DNA of 6,518 nucleotides from contig JAKACS010000181.1 in assembly GCA_021821235.1 (NCBI GenBank), forward strand, positions 1-6,518. The letters are read 5' to 3'. This DNA is from Bacillota bacterium. Its GTDB lineage: Bacteria; Bacillota; Bacilli; Bacillales_B; DSM-18226. Shown piece by piece: positions 1 to 5,547 of this stretch. Below the pieces are notes generated by a model. It ran no database searches. It saw only the letters and a list, made by a program, of their open reading frames with translations, and was not told the DNA's origin. Both the position numbers and the translations under genes were made by a program. Within the stretch, counting starts at the first letter, position 1; each line of letters opens with the position of its first letter.

Positions 1-207
1 GCCAAAAACTCCGTCAATTTGACCTTTAAAATAACCAATGTATTGGAGTCTTGATTGAAGTTCAATCACATCGTCCCCAACTGCACCACGCTGGATCACT
101 TGATTTGTAAAGGCATGGACTTTGTTCCGTTCAGCGAGCATTGTAAACGGCAGCACACAAAGGGAGAAAAGAATGAATGACTTGAGTATGATTTGTTTCC
201 GATTCAT
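1..207 (-). CDS. sleB: Spore cortex-lytic enzyme SleB, N-terminal part (cut by window edge)
   Basis: Only the first 69 codons are present; the gene runs off the left edge. The N-terminus has a basic stretch (NRKQ, then K9), a hydrophobic core at about residues 11-25, and a likely signal peptidase site after V30-H31-A32. The mature part starts FTNQVIQRG and continues into a peptidoglycan-binding type 1 repeat (GDDVIELQSRLQ...GYFKGQIDGVFG, about residues 39-69). This closely resembles B. subtilis SleB. In the family, SleB is a lytic transglycosylase made in the forespore. It is stored in the dormant spore and degrades muramic-delta-lactam cortex during germination, usually encoded with its partner ypeB just downstream; both the catalytic domain and ypeB would lie outside this window. 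The ATG is preceded by a GGGGG ribosome binding site 9 nt upstream. A candidate sigma-G promoter lies at 250-279. Identification is strong; the C-terminal half is unseen. Confidence 0.9.
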   Translation of the reverse strand, partial: MNRKQIILKSFILFSLCVLPFTMLAERNKVHAFTNQVIQRGAVGDDVIELQSRLQYIGYFKGQIDGVFG

Positions 208-249
208 GCAAAGCAACCCCCATGATGTAAAACTTTTGTTCAATGATCC

Positions 250-279
250 TATTTTTTGTTAGGCAGGTAATTTTATTCA
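250..279 (-). promoter_or_regulatory. Candidate sigma-G promoter of sleB
   Basis: Read on the minus strand, TGAATA (274-279) is followed by a 17-bp spacer and AAAAATA (250-256). The -35 fits the sigma-G consensus GHATR exactly (GAATA), and the -10 matches 5 of 7 positions of CATWMTA. sleB of B. subtilis is a forespore sigma-G gene, so the site fits expectation. The -10 is A-rich and lacks the leading C, so the call is moderate. Confidence 0.42.
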
Positions 280-313
280 AAAAAAACTCTCCATTTTCGA
301 AATGAAGAGTTTT
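279..313 (-). terminator. Intrinsic terminator of the asparaginase gene
   Basis: The hairpin has an outer stem AAAACTCT/AGAGTTTT and an inner stem CATTT/AAATG around a 3-nt loop. One C-A mismatch seen on the plus strand becomes a U-G wobble in minus-strand RNA. A run of eight As (279-286) gives a U-tract on the minus strand. It sits just after the asparaginase stop codon (325-327) and upstream of sleB, so it ends the asparaginase transcript. Confidence 0.85.
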
Positions 314-324
314 CTAAGAAAATA

Positions 325-1290
325 TTAAAATTTGATGGTTTCAACTCCACTTGCAAGTGCTGCTGCCAGTTTAATTCTAGCTTTTTTTGAATCGCTGTCA
401 CTGCCAAGGATGACGCCTTTTTTGTACAAATCATATGCGCTGCCTTCGTAGTCGTATGTCGTGTAAACAGCCCCTTCCTCCGCACTTGTTGTAATTACGA
501 TTTTTATTCCTGCTTGGATCGCTTTTTCAATCTCCTCAATCATATCCGGGTGAACTTGCCCGCGGCCGACCCCTTCAAGTATCAATCCTTTTACTCCAGC
601 CTCCCTTGCAGCCTTAATAAACTTTCCATCTGAATTGATATAGCATTTAATGATATCAACAGCCGGGATCGCTGATTGAACTGAATAAAATTCGCGTTTA
701 ATTGGTTTCTGGAAGACATGGACTTCATCGTTATCAATGATTCCCAAATAACCAAATCCAAAAGCGTTAAATCCTTGGATGTTGGAAGCATGCTCTTTTT
801 TTACATACCTCGCGGCAAAAATCCTTTCATTAAAAACAACAACCGTTCCTGCACCCTTCAGATCGTCTGCACAAGCGGAAAAAATAGCATGGCGCAAATT
901 AATGTAGACATCGCTGCCTAATTCCTCTGGTGAGCGCTGTGAGCCTGTCACAACAACGGGTCGATCATCCTGGATAGTTAAGTCAAGGAAGTAGGCAGTC
1001 TCCTCCATTGTATCTGTTCCATGCGTTACAACCACACCAGAAATATCTTGGTCTCGATAATAACCTTCAATTTTCTTTTTTAACACAATCCAGTCGTCAA
1101 ATGTAATATGCATACTTGGTTTTTGGAAAACCGATTCAATAATCACTTCAATATTTTCTGGGAGCTGGCACATGGACGCCAATTCCTCTCCAGTAATGGC
1201 TCCAGAGGCTAATTTACCTGATTCTTTATTCGGTTTGCTTGCGATCGTTCCACCAGTTGTTAATAAAATAACTTTTTTCAATTTTCTCAC
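325..1290 (-). CDS. Asparaginase, cytoplasmic, type II-like sequence
   Basis: This 321-residue protein hydrolyses L-asparagine to aspartate and ammonia. It carries both family signatures: LLTTGGTIAS near the N-terminus (nucleophile T12) and VVVTHGTDTMEET (T92, D93, and K165 in the RYVKKEH segment, matching the Thr-Asp-Lys catalytic triad). S59 fits the substrate-binding serine. There is no signal peptide or lipobox, so it should be cytoplasmic, although the motif sequences look more like the secreted AnsB/AnsZ branch than B. subtilis AnsA. The loop that usually carries a catalytic tyrosine (about residues 18-34) has none. The start is GTG, chosen because AGGAAAG lies 7 nt upstream and translation reaches the conserved core immediately. 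It follows ypdA after 78 bp with no convincing terminator between, so read-through from ypdA is possible. Family call is very secure; no gene symbol is given because the ansA/ansB/ansZ subgroup cannot be settled here. Confidence 0.92.
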   Translation of the reverse strand: MRKLKKVILLTTGGTIASKPNKESGKLASGAITGEELASMCQLPENIEVIIESVFQKPSMHITFDDWIVLKKKIEGYYRDQDISGVVVTHGTDTMEETAYFLDLTIQDDRPVVVTGSQRSPEELGSDVYINLRHAIFSACADDLKGAGTVVVFNERIFAARYVKKEHASNIQGFNAFGFGYLGIIDNDEVHVFQKPIKREFYSVQSAIPAVDIIKCYINSDGKFIKAAREAGVKGLILEGVGRGQVHPDMIEEIEKAIQAGIKIVITTSAEEGAVYTTYDYEGSAYDLYKKGVILGSDSDSKKARIKLAAALASGVETIKF

Positions 1291-1368
1291 CAGCTATCTT
1301 TCCTAAATTTTCCCCATTGATTTTTGCTTAAGCAAGCCCGCGATACGGTTCGAAATTCTCCACGGTGC

Positions 1369-2340
1369 TTATTTTTTCAACTCTTTTGCGGCGATGGCTT
1401 TGGCTATTTGTCCACCATGGAAGCGGCCATTCTCAATAAAGATTTCATTGGCATTGTTTCCAGCCGCAATAACTCCAGCAATAAAAATTCCTTCAATATT
1501 TGTTTCCATTGTCTCTTGATTATAAACAGGTCTTCCAGTCTCTTCGTCAATTGAGATGCCCATTTCTTTTAAAAACGGATGATCCGGGTGGTAGCCAGTC
1601 ATCGCAAACACAAAATCATTTGCAATGAACTTCTCTTTTCCATCTTTTCTATAATAAACCTTTTCTTCCGTAATTCGAGTCACCTCTGCCGAAAATTCCA
1701 TTGCTATTTTTTCATTTCGAACAAGGGACTCAAACTCCGGGAGAATCCACGGTTTAATGCTGCTTGAGTAGCTGCTTCCCCGGTACAATACCGTCACTCT
1801 CGCTCCAGCTTTGACAAGCTCAATCGCTGCATCAACGCTTGAATTTTTCCCGCCGATGACACAAACATCTTGATCAAAGTAAGGGTGTGCTTCTTTAAAA
1901 TAGTGACTGACCTTTGGCAGTTCTTCACCAGGAACGCCCATATCGTTTGGATGGTCGTAATAGCCTGTGGCGACTACAACATAGGAAGCAGTGTAAATTC
2001 CCTTGTCTGTTATGACTTCAAAGAAGTCTGCATTTTTTTCCACTTTATTGACTTTTTCGAAGGAATGGATGCGCAGCTGCTTTCTTCGTGCCACTTCGCG
2101 ATAGTAGACAAGTGCTTGGTTCCGTTTAGGTTTATATGTTTCCGTAACAAACGGAATGTCGCCAATCTCCAGTTTCTCACTTGTGCTGAAAAAAGTCTGA
2201 TGTGTAGGGTAGCTGTAAATTGCATTTACAATATTTCCTTTTTCAATGATTAACGGGTTTTTCCCGATCTCTTGTAAAGCAATGGCCGCAGCCATACCAC
2301 ATGGTCCCGCACCAATTATAATAACCTCTTCATGCTTCAT
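1369..2340 (-). CDS. ypdA: YpdA family FAD/NADPH oxidoreductase, bacillithiol disulfide reductase
   Basis: This 323-residue flavoprotein matches B. subtilis YpdA along its whole length. The N-terminal dinucleotide fold has GAGPCG (residues 10-15), in which C14 corresponds to the conserved active-site cysteine of YpdA proteins. ATGYYD (124-129) closes the first Rossmann region, GGKNSS (163-168) belongs to the NADPH-binding fold, and a C-terminal FIAGVIAAGNN...ENGRFHG block completes the FAD site. The CxxC of classical thioredoxin reductases is absent, as in the family. YpdA reduces oxidised bacillithiol (BSSB) with NADPH in the cytoplasm, working with bacilliredoxins. The start is the ATG at 2338-2340, because AAGGAG lies 9 nt upstream. 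The open frame extends 12 codons further, but that extension crosses the gudB terminator and has no ribosome site. A well-formed promoter lies at 2380-2408. The asparaginase gene follows downstream. Confidence 0.94.
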   Translation of the reverse strand: MKHEEVIIIGAGPCGMAAAIALQEIGKNPLIIEKGNIVNAIYSYPTHQTFFSTSEKLEIGDIPFVTETYKPKRNQALVYYREVARRKQLRIHSFEKVNKVEKNADFFEVITDKGIYTASYVVVATGYYDHPNDMGVPGEELPKVSHYFKEAHPYFDQDVCVIGGKNSSVDAAIELVKAGARVTVLYRGSSYSSSIKPWILPEFESLVRNEKIAMEFSAEVTRITEEKVYYRKDGKEKFIANDFVFAMTGYHPDHPFLKEMGISIDEETGRPVYNQETMETNIEGIFIAGVIAAGNNANEIFIENGRFHGGQIAKAIAAKELKK

Positions 2341-2360
2341 TTCAATCACTCCTTGAAAAT

Positions 2361-2389
2361 AAAAAACTCCCATCATTCAATGATAGGAG
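2361..2389 (-). terminator. Intrinsic terminator of gudB
   Basis: Minus-strand RNA folds CUCC-U-AUCAU / AUGAU-G-GGAG with a 3-nt loop. The central U-G wobble would be a C-A mismatch on the plus strand, so the hairpin is better on the minus strand. Six Us follow (2361-2366). It lies 48 bp past the gudB stop and ends about 20 nt before the ypdA start, directly before the ypdA ribosome site. Confidence 0.8.
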
Positions 2390-2408
2390 ATTTAAGGCAT
2401 CGTTTCAA
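2380..2408 (-). promoter_or_regulatory. Candidate sigma-A promoter of ypdA, overlapping the gudB terminator
   Basis: The minus strand reads TTGAAA (2403-2408), a 17-bp spacer, then TATCAT (2380-2385). Each hexamer matches 5 of 6 sigma-A consensus bases at ideal spacing. The -10 lies within the 5' arm of the gudB terminator stem. Transcription would begin near 2373-2374, in the 3' arm, so ypdA mRNA would lack the hairpin. The predicted leader is about 33 nt. Confidence 0.55.
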
Positions 2409-2437
2409 TGGATATGGTGCCGAATATTTACAAGCTT

Positions 2438-3715
2438 TTAAATCCACCCTCTGAAGCGGCTTGCTTCTGCCATTTTTCTTACACCGACCATGTAGGCTGC
2501 AAGGCGCATATCTACCCGGCGGGTGCTCGCTGTTTCGTAAATATTTTTAAACGATTTTACCATCACTTTTTCCAATCTCTCTTCTACTTCTTCCTCTGTC
2601 CAGTAATACCCCTGATTATTCTGAACCCATTCAAAGTACGACACGGTTACACCACCAGCGGAAGCGAGCACATCGGGAACAAGCAATATTCCACGGTCAG
2701 TTAGAATTTGAGTAGCTTCCAAGGTTGTCGGGCCGTTGGCTGCTTCAACGACAATGCTGGCACGAATATTATGTGCATTTTCTTCAGTGATCTGATTTTC
2801 AATTGCTGCCGGAACGAGGATATCGCAATCAAGCTCTAAAAGTTCCTTGTTTGTAATGGTATTATTAAAAAGTTTCGTAACCGTTCCAAAACTATCACGT
2901 CTGTCAAGAAGATAATCAATATCAAGGCCATCCGGATCATAAAGAGCTCCATATGCATCCGAAATGCCAACGACCTTTGCGCCTGCATCATGCATAAATT
3001 TCGCCAAATAACTTCCTGCATTACCGAACCCTTGGACAACGACTCTGGCTCCCGTTAGCTCAAGTCCCTTCCTTTTTGCGGCTTCGCGAATGCAAATGGT
3101 AACGCCTTTGGCGGTTGCCGATTCTCGCCCGTGTGAACCGCCAAGAACAAGCGGTTTTCCGGTAATAAATCCAGGGGAATTGAATTCATCTATTCGGCTG
3201 TATTCATCCATCATCCAAGCCATTATTTGTGAATTTGTAAAGACATCTGGCGCAGGTATATCTTTCGTAGGCCCTACAATTTGGCTGATAGCACGAACAT
3301 AGCCGCGGCTCAGTCTTTCAAGTTCACGGAAGGACATATCCCGCGGATCACAAACAATGCCGCCTTTTCCTCCGCCGTAAGGTAAATCGACAATACCGCA
3401 TTTTAAACTCATCCAGATGGAAAGAGCCTTTACCTCTTTCTCTGTCACACCCGGGTGGAAGCGAATTCCACCTTTTGTCGGACCCACTGCATCATTGTGC
3501 TGGGCACGGTAGCCTGTAAAAATTTTGATCGAACCATCGTCCATTCTAATGGGAATTTTCACCGTCATCATACGCAGCGGCTCTTTTAAGAGCTCATACA
3601 CTTCTTCTGGATAACCAAGCTTTTGTAAAGCCTTATGAATAACCGTCTGTGTTGACTTTAACACATCGTGCTTTTCCTCGTGATTTTGCTGTTCTGTACC
3701 ATTCTCGGCTACCAT
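2438..3715 (-). CDS. gudB: NAD-type glutamate dehydrogenase GudB
   Basis: This 425-residue enzyme catalyses oxidative deamination of glutamate to 2-oxoglutarate and ammonia in the cytoplasm, the catabolic direction in bacilli. It is near full-length colinear with B. subtilis GudB (427 aa). The glutamate-binding domain holds GPTKGGIRFHP (K81), LKCGI (K105) and PYGGGKGGI with catalytic K117, then PAPDVFTN with catalytic D157. The NAD domain has GFGNAGS (229-235), and the protein ends EASRFRGWI. The start is the ATG at 3713-3715, 7 nt after a strong AGGAGG; an upstream in-frame start at 3737-3739 would place this ribosome site inside the gene. The segment EVKALS (94-99) has a single VKA, unlike the inactive gudB allele of strain 168 with a duplicated VKA, so the enzyme is expected to be active. 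RocG is the alternative paralogue, but the neighbours ypdA and ypbH favour GudB. It has its own candidate promoter and terminator. Confidence 0.95.
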   Translation of the reverse strand: MVAENGTEQQNHEEKHDVLKSTQTVIHKALQKLGYPEEVYELLKEPLRMMTVKIPIRMDDGSIKIFTGYRAQHNDAVGPTKGGIRFHPGVTEKEVKALSIWMSLKCGIVDLPYGGGKGGIVCDPRDMSFRELERLSRGYVRAISQIVGPTKDIPAPDVFTNSQIMAWMMDEYSRIDEFNSPGFITGKPLVLGGSHGRESATAKGVTICIREAAKRKGLELTGARVVVQGFGNAGSYLAKFMHDAGAKVVGISDAYGALYDPDGLDIDYLLDRRDSFGTVTKLFNNTITNKELLELDCDILVPAAIENQITEENAHNIRASIVVEAANGPTTLEATQILTDRGILLVPDVLASAGGVTVSYFEWVQNNQGYYWTEEEVEERLEKVMVKSFKNIYETASTRRVDMRLAAYMVGVRKMAEASRFRGWI

Positions 3716-3769
3716 CTGTAAACCTCCTAAAGAAATCACTTTTACGAATGTTGTCCGCTTTCAGACACA

Positions 3770-3797
3770 AGTATACACGTTTGCTTGATTTATGCAA
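3770..3797 (-). promoter_or_regulatory. Candidate sigma-A promoter of gudB
   Basis: On the minus strand TTGCAT (3792-3797) and TATACT (3770-3775) are separated by 16 bp. The -10 matches 5 of 6 consensus bases; the -35 is weak (TTG only). The predicted start near 3763 gives a leader of about 47 nt ending in the strong AGGAGG. It is the best sigma-A match I found in the 239-bp region between ypbH and gudB. Confidence 0.48.
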
Positions 3798-3824
3798 GAT
3801 GAAATACGCACATTTCAACGATTT

Positions 3825-3873
3825 TGAACAGGTTTATGTAAACGCTGCCACGCTATGTGCTGTATCCTGTTCA
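3825..3873. repeat. Inverted repeat upstream of gudB enclosing a cre-like site
   Basis: TGAACAGG (3825-3832) and CCTGTTCA (3866-3873) are perfect 8-bp inverted copies 33 nt apart. A second small dyad, GTTTA-TG-TAAAC (3832-3843), starts at the inner edge of the left arm. The whole element lies upstream of the predicted gudB -35. It may be a double protein-binding site or chance; the arms are too far apart for a tight hairpin. Confidence 0.45.
3837..3850 (-). promoter_or_regulatory. Candidate cre (CcpA-binding) site upstream of gudB
   Basis: The minus strand reads TGGCAGCGTTTACA, matching 13 of 14 positions of the cre consensus TGWNANCGNTNWCA, including the central CG. Its centre is about 80 bp upstream of the predicted gudB transcription start, an upstream position more like that of CcpA-activated genes than of roadblock repression. 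In B. subtilis the paralogue rocG, not gudB, is the one known for CcpA control, so this is notable but unproven. Confidence 0.42.
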
Positions 3874-3954
3874 CAGATCGTTTCAAAAATACCGCGACTC
3901 CTTAATTTTTTCAAAAAAAACACGATAGAACCCGCATTAGCCAGGGGCAGCCCC

Positions 3955-4539
3955 TTAGCCAAAGTAATGATAAATGGTTTCTATCGCACGATTTTCAATG
4001 ATTTTTTTCCCGTATTCAAAAAGAACATACGGGCTTAAAATTGATGCATCCCCATATTCAGATAATATTGAAGCTGTTTTTTCTAGTTCATCTGGGTGTA
4101 CATCCTTGAAAAATAAATAATACCGTTCTTCAAAACTGTACAAACATCCTCCGCCAATGTTCATCGGCAGCAGCCGTTTGGAAAGCTCTATAACCTCTTC
4201 AATACTATCAAAAGTATACAAAAGACCCTCGTTCTCTTCACCCATTACGTGCATGTCGAGAAAGCTGTCATATAGCAGCATTTCTTCTTCCTCGCCAATA
4301 TCATCAACTGTAATAATCATAATCATCCCCTGTGCCTGAATCGAAAAAATCTCGACGGCCACAGAACCATGAAAATCAACATCAAATTCTTCACTTGCTT
4401 CTTCCAGCATATCGTGAAAAAGTTGGCGCCATTTCATCGAATCAACCCAAATATCTTCCTTTGTCAATCCTCTATCGTAAAGATCATCGGAAGTTAAAAA
4501 AATTTTAATTTTATTGGATGTTAAGCGTTCCAGACGCAT
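3955..4539 (-). CDS. ypbH: MecA-family adaptor protein YpbH (MecB)
   Basis: This 194-residue protein is a MecA paralogue of the YpbH type. MecA-family proteins bind substrates with an N-terminal domain and deliver them to the ClpC ATPase of ClpCP with a C-terminal domain. In B. subtilis, MecA controls ComK and YpbH has related roles in competence and sporulation. Here the N-domain starts with the hallmark MRLERLTSNKIKIFLT and includes VEIFSIQAQGMIMIIT. An acidic linker (DDIGEEEE, about residues 86-93) leads to a C-domain from about residue 105 with GGGCLYSFEERYYLFF. The start is the ATG at 4537-4539, after GGGGG about 7 nt upstream and at the family-typical first residue. An in-frame extension of 28 codons to a GTG at 4623 is rejected as untranslated leader. 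It lies 88 bp after ypbG. No strong terminator follows, so some transcripts may read into gudB. Confidence 0.92.
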   Translation of the reverse strand: MRLERLTSNKIKIFLTSDDLYDRGLTKEDIWVDSMKWRQLFHDMLEEASEEFDVDFHGSVAVEIFSIQAQGMIMIITVDDIGEEEEMLLYDSFLDMHVMGEENEGLLYTFDSIEEVIELSKRLLPMNIGGGCLYSFEERYYLFFKDVHPDELEKTASILSEYGDASILSPYVLFEYGKKIIENRAIETIYHYFG

Positions 4540-4555
4540 ATTTCTGCCCCCTGCC

Positions 4556-4586
4556 GTGACATTTCTATAATCCCAGTCTATGTCAC
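4556..4586. repeat. 7-bp inverted repeat in the ypbH leader/promoter region
   Basis: GTGACAT (4556-4562) and ATGTCAC (4580-4586) form a perfect dyad with a 17-nt centre. It lies in the 88-bp gap between ypbG and ypbH, ending 16 bp before the ypbH start codon. It overlaps a weak promoter-like pair. It could be a repressor operator or a leader hairpin whose foot is next to the ypbH ribosome site. Confidence 0.5.
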
Positions 4587-4591
4587 CGCAA
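4564..4591 (-). promoter_or_regulatory. Weak candidate promoter of ypbH
   Basis: TTGCGG (4586-4591), a 16-bp spacer and TATAGA (4564-4569) on the minus strand give 3 of 6 and 4 of 6 consensus matches. Predicted initiation would fall near the 3' end of the dyad at 4556-4586. ypbH could equally be transcribed from upstream of ypbG. Confidence 0.25.
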
Positions 4592-4627
4592 AAGGTTGGT
4601 GAATTGTCTATGATTGTCTTCACATTT

Positions 4628-5395
4628 TTACTGGGTGTTTCGAATCGTAACCAGATGGCATTCAGCAGGTGCCCCTAATCGTAAGGGAACTCCAGTTGTT
4701 CCATAGCCATTGCTGATCAACAAAGTGGTATGTTTTTGTTTTTTGATTGATCCCCGCTCATAAGGACTGTAGCCGAGGAGATGGATTTGACCACCATGCG
4801 TATGGCCGCTGAGCACGAGCCGAATCTTATGCTCCGGCAAAATTTTTTCGGTAATGTTTGGATAATGGCAGGCCAGGATCTTAAAACTATCCTTTTCTGC
4901 ATCCATGAGGGCTATGTCAATTCGATCTCGTTGCTGATTTAAGTCGTCGACTCCGAGAAGGCTGATTTTCTCACCTTGTTCAGACTCGAAATTGACTGCC
5001 GTATTATCCAAAATTTTCACACCACTTTCAAGCAACACAGCATCGAGTTCATGGTAGTCTCCCTCATAATCATTATTGCCCCAAACAAAATAAACCGGAC
5101 CGATCCTTTTTAATTTTTCCAAATTTGCTCGGACGCGATTGATCGGTACCCCTTTTTCCATTAAGTCCCCGCCGATGACAACAAAATCGGCTTTTCCGCT
5201 TACATCAGCAATGATTTTATTTGATATCGTGCGGCGGTGGACATCAGATATAAAAAAAATTGAAATTTCCCTAAAGGTGGACGGGAAATCCGGAAAGGCA
5301 AGTTCATGTTTGATCACACGGTTTAAAAACGCTTCCCAGAGCATTCTCGATAAAAGCAAACAAGCCCCGGCTCCAATCGCCAGCAAAATCACCAT
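4628..5395 (-). CDS. ypbG: Membrane-anchored metallophosphoesterase YpbG
   Basis: This 255-residue protein belongs to the calcineurin-like metallophosphoesterase superfamily. All metal-ligand motifs are present in order: SDVH (D51, H53), GGDL (D77), GNND (N107), CHYP (H177) and SGHTHGGQ (H198, H200), so a dinuclear metal centre should form. An N-terminal hydrophobic stretch (VILLAIGAGACLLL, residues 2-15) is a likely membrane anchor and gives the architecture of the YkuE/YpbG-type phosphoesterases. The natural substrate is not known to me; it could be a phospholipid or nucleotide phosphoester. The start is the ATG at 5393-5395, because AAGGGG lies about 9 nt upstream. Longer in-frame starts at 5431 (ATG) and 5446 (TTG) lack a ribosome site and would add charged residues before the anchor. 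Its stop is 88 bp before ypbH. A terminator at 5495-5527 separates it from the CBS gene, so it needs its own promoter, which I could not locate with confidence. Confidence 0.88.
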   Translation of the reverse strand: MVILLAIGAGACLLLSRMLWEAFLNRVIKHELAFPDFPSTFREISIFFISDVHRRTISNKIIADVSGKADFVVIGGDLMEKGVPINRVRANLEKLKRIGPVYFVWGNNDYEGDYHELDAVLLESGVKILDNTAVNFESEQGEKISLLGVDDLNQQRDRIDIALMDAEKDSFKILACHYPNITEKILPEHKIRLVLSGHTHGGQIHLLGYSPYERGSIKKQKHTTLLISNGYGTTGVPLRLGAPAECHLVTIRNTQ

Positions 5396-5494
5396 TGCAA
5401 ATCGCCCCTTTTCATGGTAAAAATCTATCATGAAATAAAGGAACAAGCAACCAAAAACGCGAGGAACGTCATCCTCCCAACTTTGACAATTAGC

Positions 5495-5527
5495 AAAAAA
5501 ACTTCCCGTACCGATGTATGGGAAGTT
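5495..5527 (-). terminator. Intrinsic terminator of the CBS-ACT gene
   Basis: Perfect 8-bp arms AACTTCCC (5500-5507) and GGGAAGTT (5520-5527) enclose a partly paired GTAC...GTAT core. Seven As (5495-5501) give a minus-strand U-tract. It starts 20 bp past the CBS gene stop. The core contains a G-U pair only in plus-strand RNA (an A-C mismatch on the minus strand), but no plus-strand gene ends here. Confidence 0.82.
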
Positions 5528-5547
5528 CCTTTATTGTTTCTTTTGGA

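Noticed and set aside
1324..1335. Perfect 12-bp palindrome TTGCTTAAGCAA in the ypdA-asparaginase gap, with a weak promoter-like pair.
   Set aside because: As RNA it leaves only a 4-bp stem with a 4-nt loop and a short U run. The promoter pair matches only 3 and 4 of 6 bases. Could be chance.
3817..3886. Micro-ORF of 23 codons starting TTG after AAGGAG upstream of gudB on the minus strand.
   Set aside because: The spacing of about 12 nt is too long, the start is rare, and the peptide is not recognisable.
3913..3955. Possible ypbH terminator: AGGGG-CAG-CCCCT (3943-3955) and an eight-base U-tract on the minus strand (3913-3920).
   Set aside because: The short 5-bp stem is separated from the U-tract by over 20 nt and overlaps the stop codon, so it is not a standard intrinsic terminator. 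No better stem directly before the U-tract was found.
3649..4038. 129-codon plus-strand open frame across the gudB-ypbH gap.
   Set aside because: Its ends overlap gudB and ypbH on the other strand, it has no convincing ribosome site, and its peptide resembles no family I know.
4540..4623. In-frame 28-residue N-terminal extension of YpbH from a GTG.
   Set aside because: No ribosome site, sequence unlike MecA proteins, and the ATG at 4537-4539 has a good site and the family-typical MRLERL start.
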